Origin: an uncultured Oscillochloris sp.
GTDB taxonomy: Bacteria > Chloroflexota > Chloroflexia > Chloroflexales > Chloroflexaceae
Assembly: GCA_903877945.1 (NCBI GenBank)
Contig: CAIRFY010000074.1
Location: forward strand, 1 to 6,774
DNA: 6,774 nucleotides
Direction: 5' to 3'
Position numbers and translations under genes: made by a program. Below are positions 5,674 to 6,774 of the stretch, piece by piece. Position 1 is the first letter of the stretch; every line of letters starts with the position of its first letter. The notes below the pieces were generated by a model, which was not told the DNA's origin, did no database searches, and was given only the letters and a program-made list of their open reading frames with translations.

Positions 5674-6504
5674 ATGGACACCACCCTTACGATCATCGCG
5701 GGGATCGTGTACCCCGGCCTGATCACAACGCTCGTCCTGGGGCTACTCTACCGGTGGCTGGTGGGCGGCGCGGGTGATCGTGGGACAACGAGCGGCCTCA
5801 GCGCGGCCCTGCGCTCACGCGAGGGGCTGGCCGCGCTGATGGGCATACTGGCAGCGGCGGGCGGCCTTGTCGCGCTGCCCTGGCCCGCACACCCGACCGG
5901 GGGAACGCACACCTGGCTCTGGGCGTGGGCCGGGATCGAACTGGCATTCCTGGTGCCCCTGGCCCCCGCGCTGGCGGCTGGCGCGCCGAGAGTGGTGCGG
6001 GCCGCTGTACGGCGCGCCCAGATCGGCACCTTTGGCCGGGTATTGCTCTGGGCGGCGATGACGGCATCCCTGTCCATCCACGCTGATTGGAGATTCGCCG
6101 CGCTGCCGACCCACCTGCTCTCCCTCATTGCCGCCATGATCGCCTTTCCGATTGCCGTCGGGTGGGGGCCGTTTGACGATGAGGTGAGCATCACCGAGGC
6201 AGGTACACAGGCTGGCCTGCCGCCCGCCCTGCGCTGGCTCGACAATCAGGCTCGCGATGTGGCCTCGGGGGCGCTGCTGGCCGCCACTGTGGTCGCCACC
6301 TTGCCCACCGCCATCGGCCCACTGTGGCTACGCCTCATGATGATCGTCGTCGGGTTCATCATCGCAGGCGGGTTGCTGCGCCGCCTGGGCGGACGGATGC
6401 CCCGCCTCGCCCTGCCCGACATCCTGCACCTTGGGTGGGCCTACGTGGCCCCCCTCGCGGCGGCCGCCGCCGTTGCTCTGATCATCGCCGGACGACTAAC
6501 GTGA
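5674..6504 (+). CDS. HyfC/NuoH-type membrane subunit (divergent)
   Basis: A 276-aa membrane protein with about 8 helices, placed by motif and context in the NuoH/HyfC/EchB family, the subunit that joins the membrane arm to the catalytic module. The key stretch is LPTHLLSLIAAMIAFPIAVGWGPFDDEVSITEAG (144-177), which parallels the family's helix followed by E-x-x-R-x-PFD and a glutamate-rich loop. Pro166-Phe167-Asp168 is kept, but the glutamate and arginine before it align with Ala161 and Trp164. The amino-terminal helix, the basic loop rich in Arg and Gly (27-50) and a second basic loop near RRAQIGTFGR (113-122) also fit. It is shorter than typical NuoH (about 320 aa) and close to EchB-type length. 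The ATG at 5674 has only a weak GGAA at 5666-5669. The heptamer array starts 2 nt after its stop. Assignment is less certain than for the other subunits. Confidence 0.65.
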   Translation: MDTTLTIIAGIVYPGLITTLVLGLLYRWLVGGAGDRGTTSGLSAALRSREGLAALMGILAAAGGLVALPWPAHPTGGTHTWLWAWAGIELAFLVPLAPALAAGAPRVVRAAVRRAQIGTFGRVLLWAAMTASLSIHADWRFAALPTHLLSLIAAMIAFPIAVGWGPFDDEVSITEAGTQAGLPPALRWLDNQARDVASGALLAATVVATLPTAIGPLWLRLMMIVVGFIIAGGLLRRLGGRMPRLALPDILHLGWAYVAPLAAAAAVALIIAGRLT

Positions 6505-6506
6505 AA

Positions 6507-6685
6507 ATAGCCGATAGCTGATAGCCGATAGCCGGTAGCCGATAGCCGATAGCCGGTAGCCGGTAGCCGATAGCCGGTAGCCGATAGCCGATGGCCGATA
6601 GCCGGTAGCCGATAGCCGATAGCCGATAGCCGATAGCCGATAGCCGGTAGCCGATAGCCGATAGCCGATAGCCGATAGCCGATAG
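6507..6685. repeat. Heptanucleotide tandem array, 25 copies of ATAGCCG-type units
   Basis: Units of 7 bp run without a break from 6507 to 6681, followed by a partial ATAG (6682-6685). By hand count 17 units are ATAGCCG, six are GTAGCCG, one is ATAGCTG (unit 2) and one ATGGCCG (unit 13). The GTAGCCG variants occur at units 5, 8, 9, 11, 15 and 21. Since 7 is not a multiple of 3, all frames stay open and give a 7-residue period (AIGYRLS on the minus strand), which explains spurious ORFs here. Such arrays change length by slippage. The array begins two bases after the last gene's stop, in the place of a terminator or 3' untranslated region. Confidence 0.95.
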
Positions 6686-6739
6686 TACTACAGTTGTAAC
6701 TATCTTCGCAGAAAGGCTCTCGCCGATCACCCCCCCTAG

Positions 6740-6759
6740 CCCCCCCGCAAGCGGGGGGG
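6740..6759. repeat. C/G-rich hairpin near the window end
   Basis: Seven C plus GC (6740-6748) is the reverse complement of 6751-6759, separated by AA; the realistic loop is CAAG. Another C-run (6730-6736) precedes it. It lacks a T-tract on the plus strand. It looks like one of the short dispersed GC palindromes between genes and may help end transcription of the cluster or of an unseen gene to the right. Confidence 0.6.
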
Positions 6760-6774
6760 AACAACGCATTATCC

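Noticed and set aside
1662..6504. Mrp-type cation/proton antiporter operon
   Set aside because: A hydrogenase-like large subunit and a NuoH-like subunit accompany the antiporter-like proteins, and MrpB/C/E/F/G-like small proteins are missing.
6507..6685. CRISPR array
   Set aside because: Units are 7 bp and directly adjacent, with no unique spacers and no cas gene nearby.
6441..6769. Minus-strand frames encoding repeated AIGYRLS-like peptides
   Set aside because: They arise from the 7-bp repeat, which is open in every frame; no independent evidence for a gene.

Overview
The window looks like chromosomal DNA from a GC-rich bacterium, most likely a member of the Chloroflexota (Chloroflexia; Roseiflexus/Chloroflexus/Oscillochloris-type filamentous phototrophs or relatives). 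This rests on the strong GC bias of the genes, the many GC-rich inverted repeats between genes, and a long 7-bp tandem repeat of the kind seen in such genomes. It is inference from style, not from a marker gene.

Positions 1-569 hold no recognisable large gene. They contain a GC-rich hairpin (1-24), a near-consensus sigma70-type promoter (73-101) enclosed by an 11-bp inverted repeat (57-113), a leader with three successive stem-loops (114-224), a doubtful small ORF (248-475), a 9-bp hairpin over its stop codon (451-474) and a perfect 20-bp hairpin (487-529). An extended -10 promoter (552-560) follows, so close to the next gene that its mRNA should be leaderless or nearly so.

Positions 570-6504 form one co-directional cluster of five genes, all related to membrane-bound group 4 [NiFe] hydrogenase / complex I subunits. 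In order they are a large (catalytic) subunit of EchE/CooH/HyfG type with all four candidate NiFe cysteines, a HyfB/NuoL-type antiporter-like subunit, a HyfE/NuoK-type subunit, a HyfF/NuoN-type antiporter-like subunit and a HyfC/NuoH-type subunit. Together they would supply one catalytic subunit and a nearly complete membrane arm. No gene for the electron-transferring small subunit (HyfI/NuoB), the NuoC-like subunit or the ferredoxin-like subunit (HyfH/NuoI) lies in the window. By eye alignment, most lysine and glutamate residues used for proton translocation in complex I are replaced in the membrane subunits, while the metal-binding residues of the large subunit are kept. This is the most unusual aspect of the window: a hydrogenase-like catalytic subunit with a membrane arm that may no longer pump in the standard way.

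Positions 6505-6774 hold no gene. Two bases after the last stop codon begins a 25-copy array of the heptamer ATAGCCG and variants, followed by a short unique stretch and a C/G-rich hairpin at the window end. No rRNA, tRNA, CRISPR array, transposase or T-tract terminator was found.
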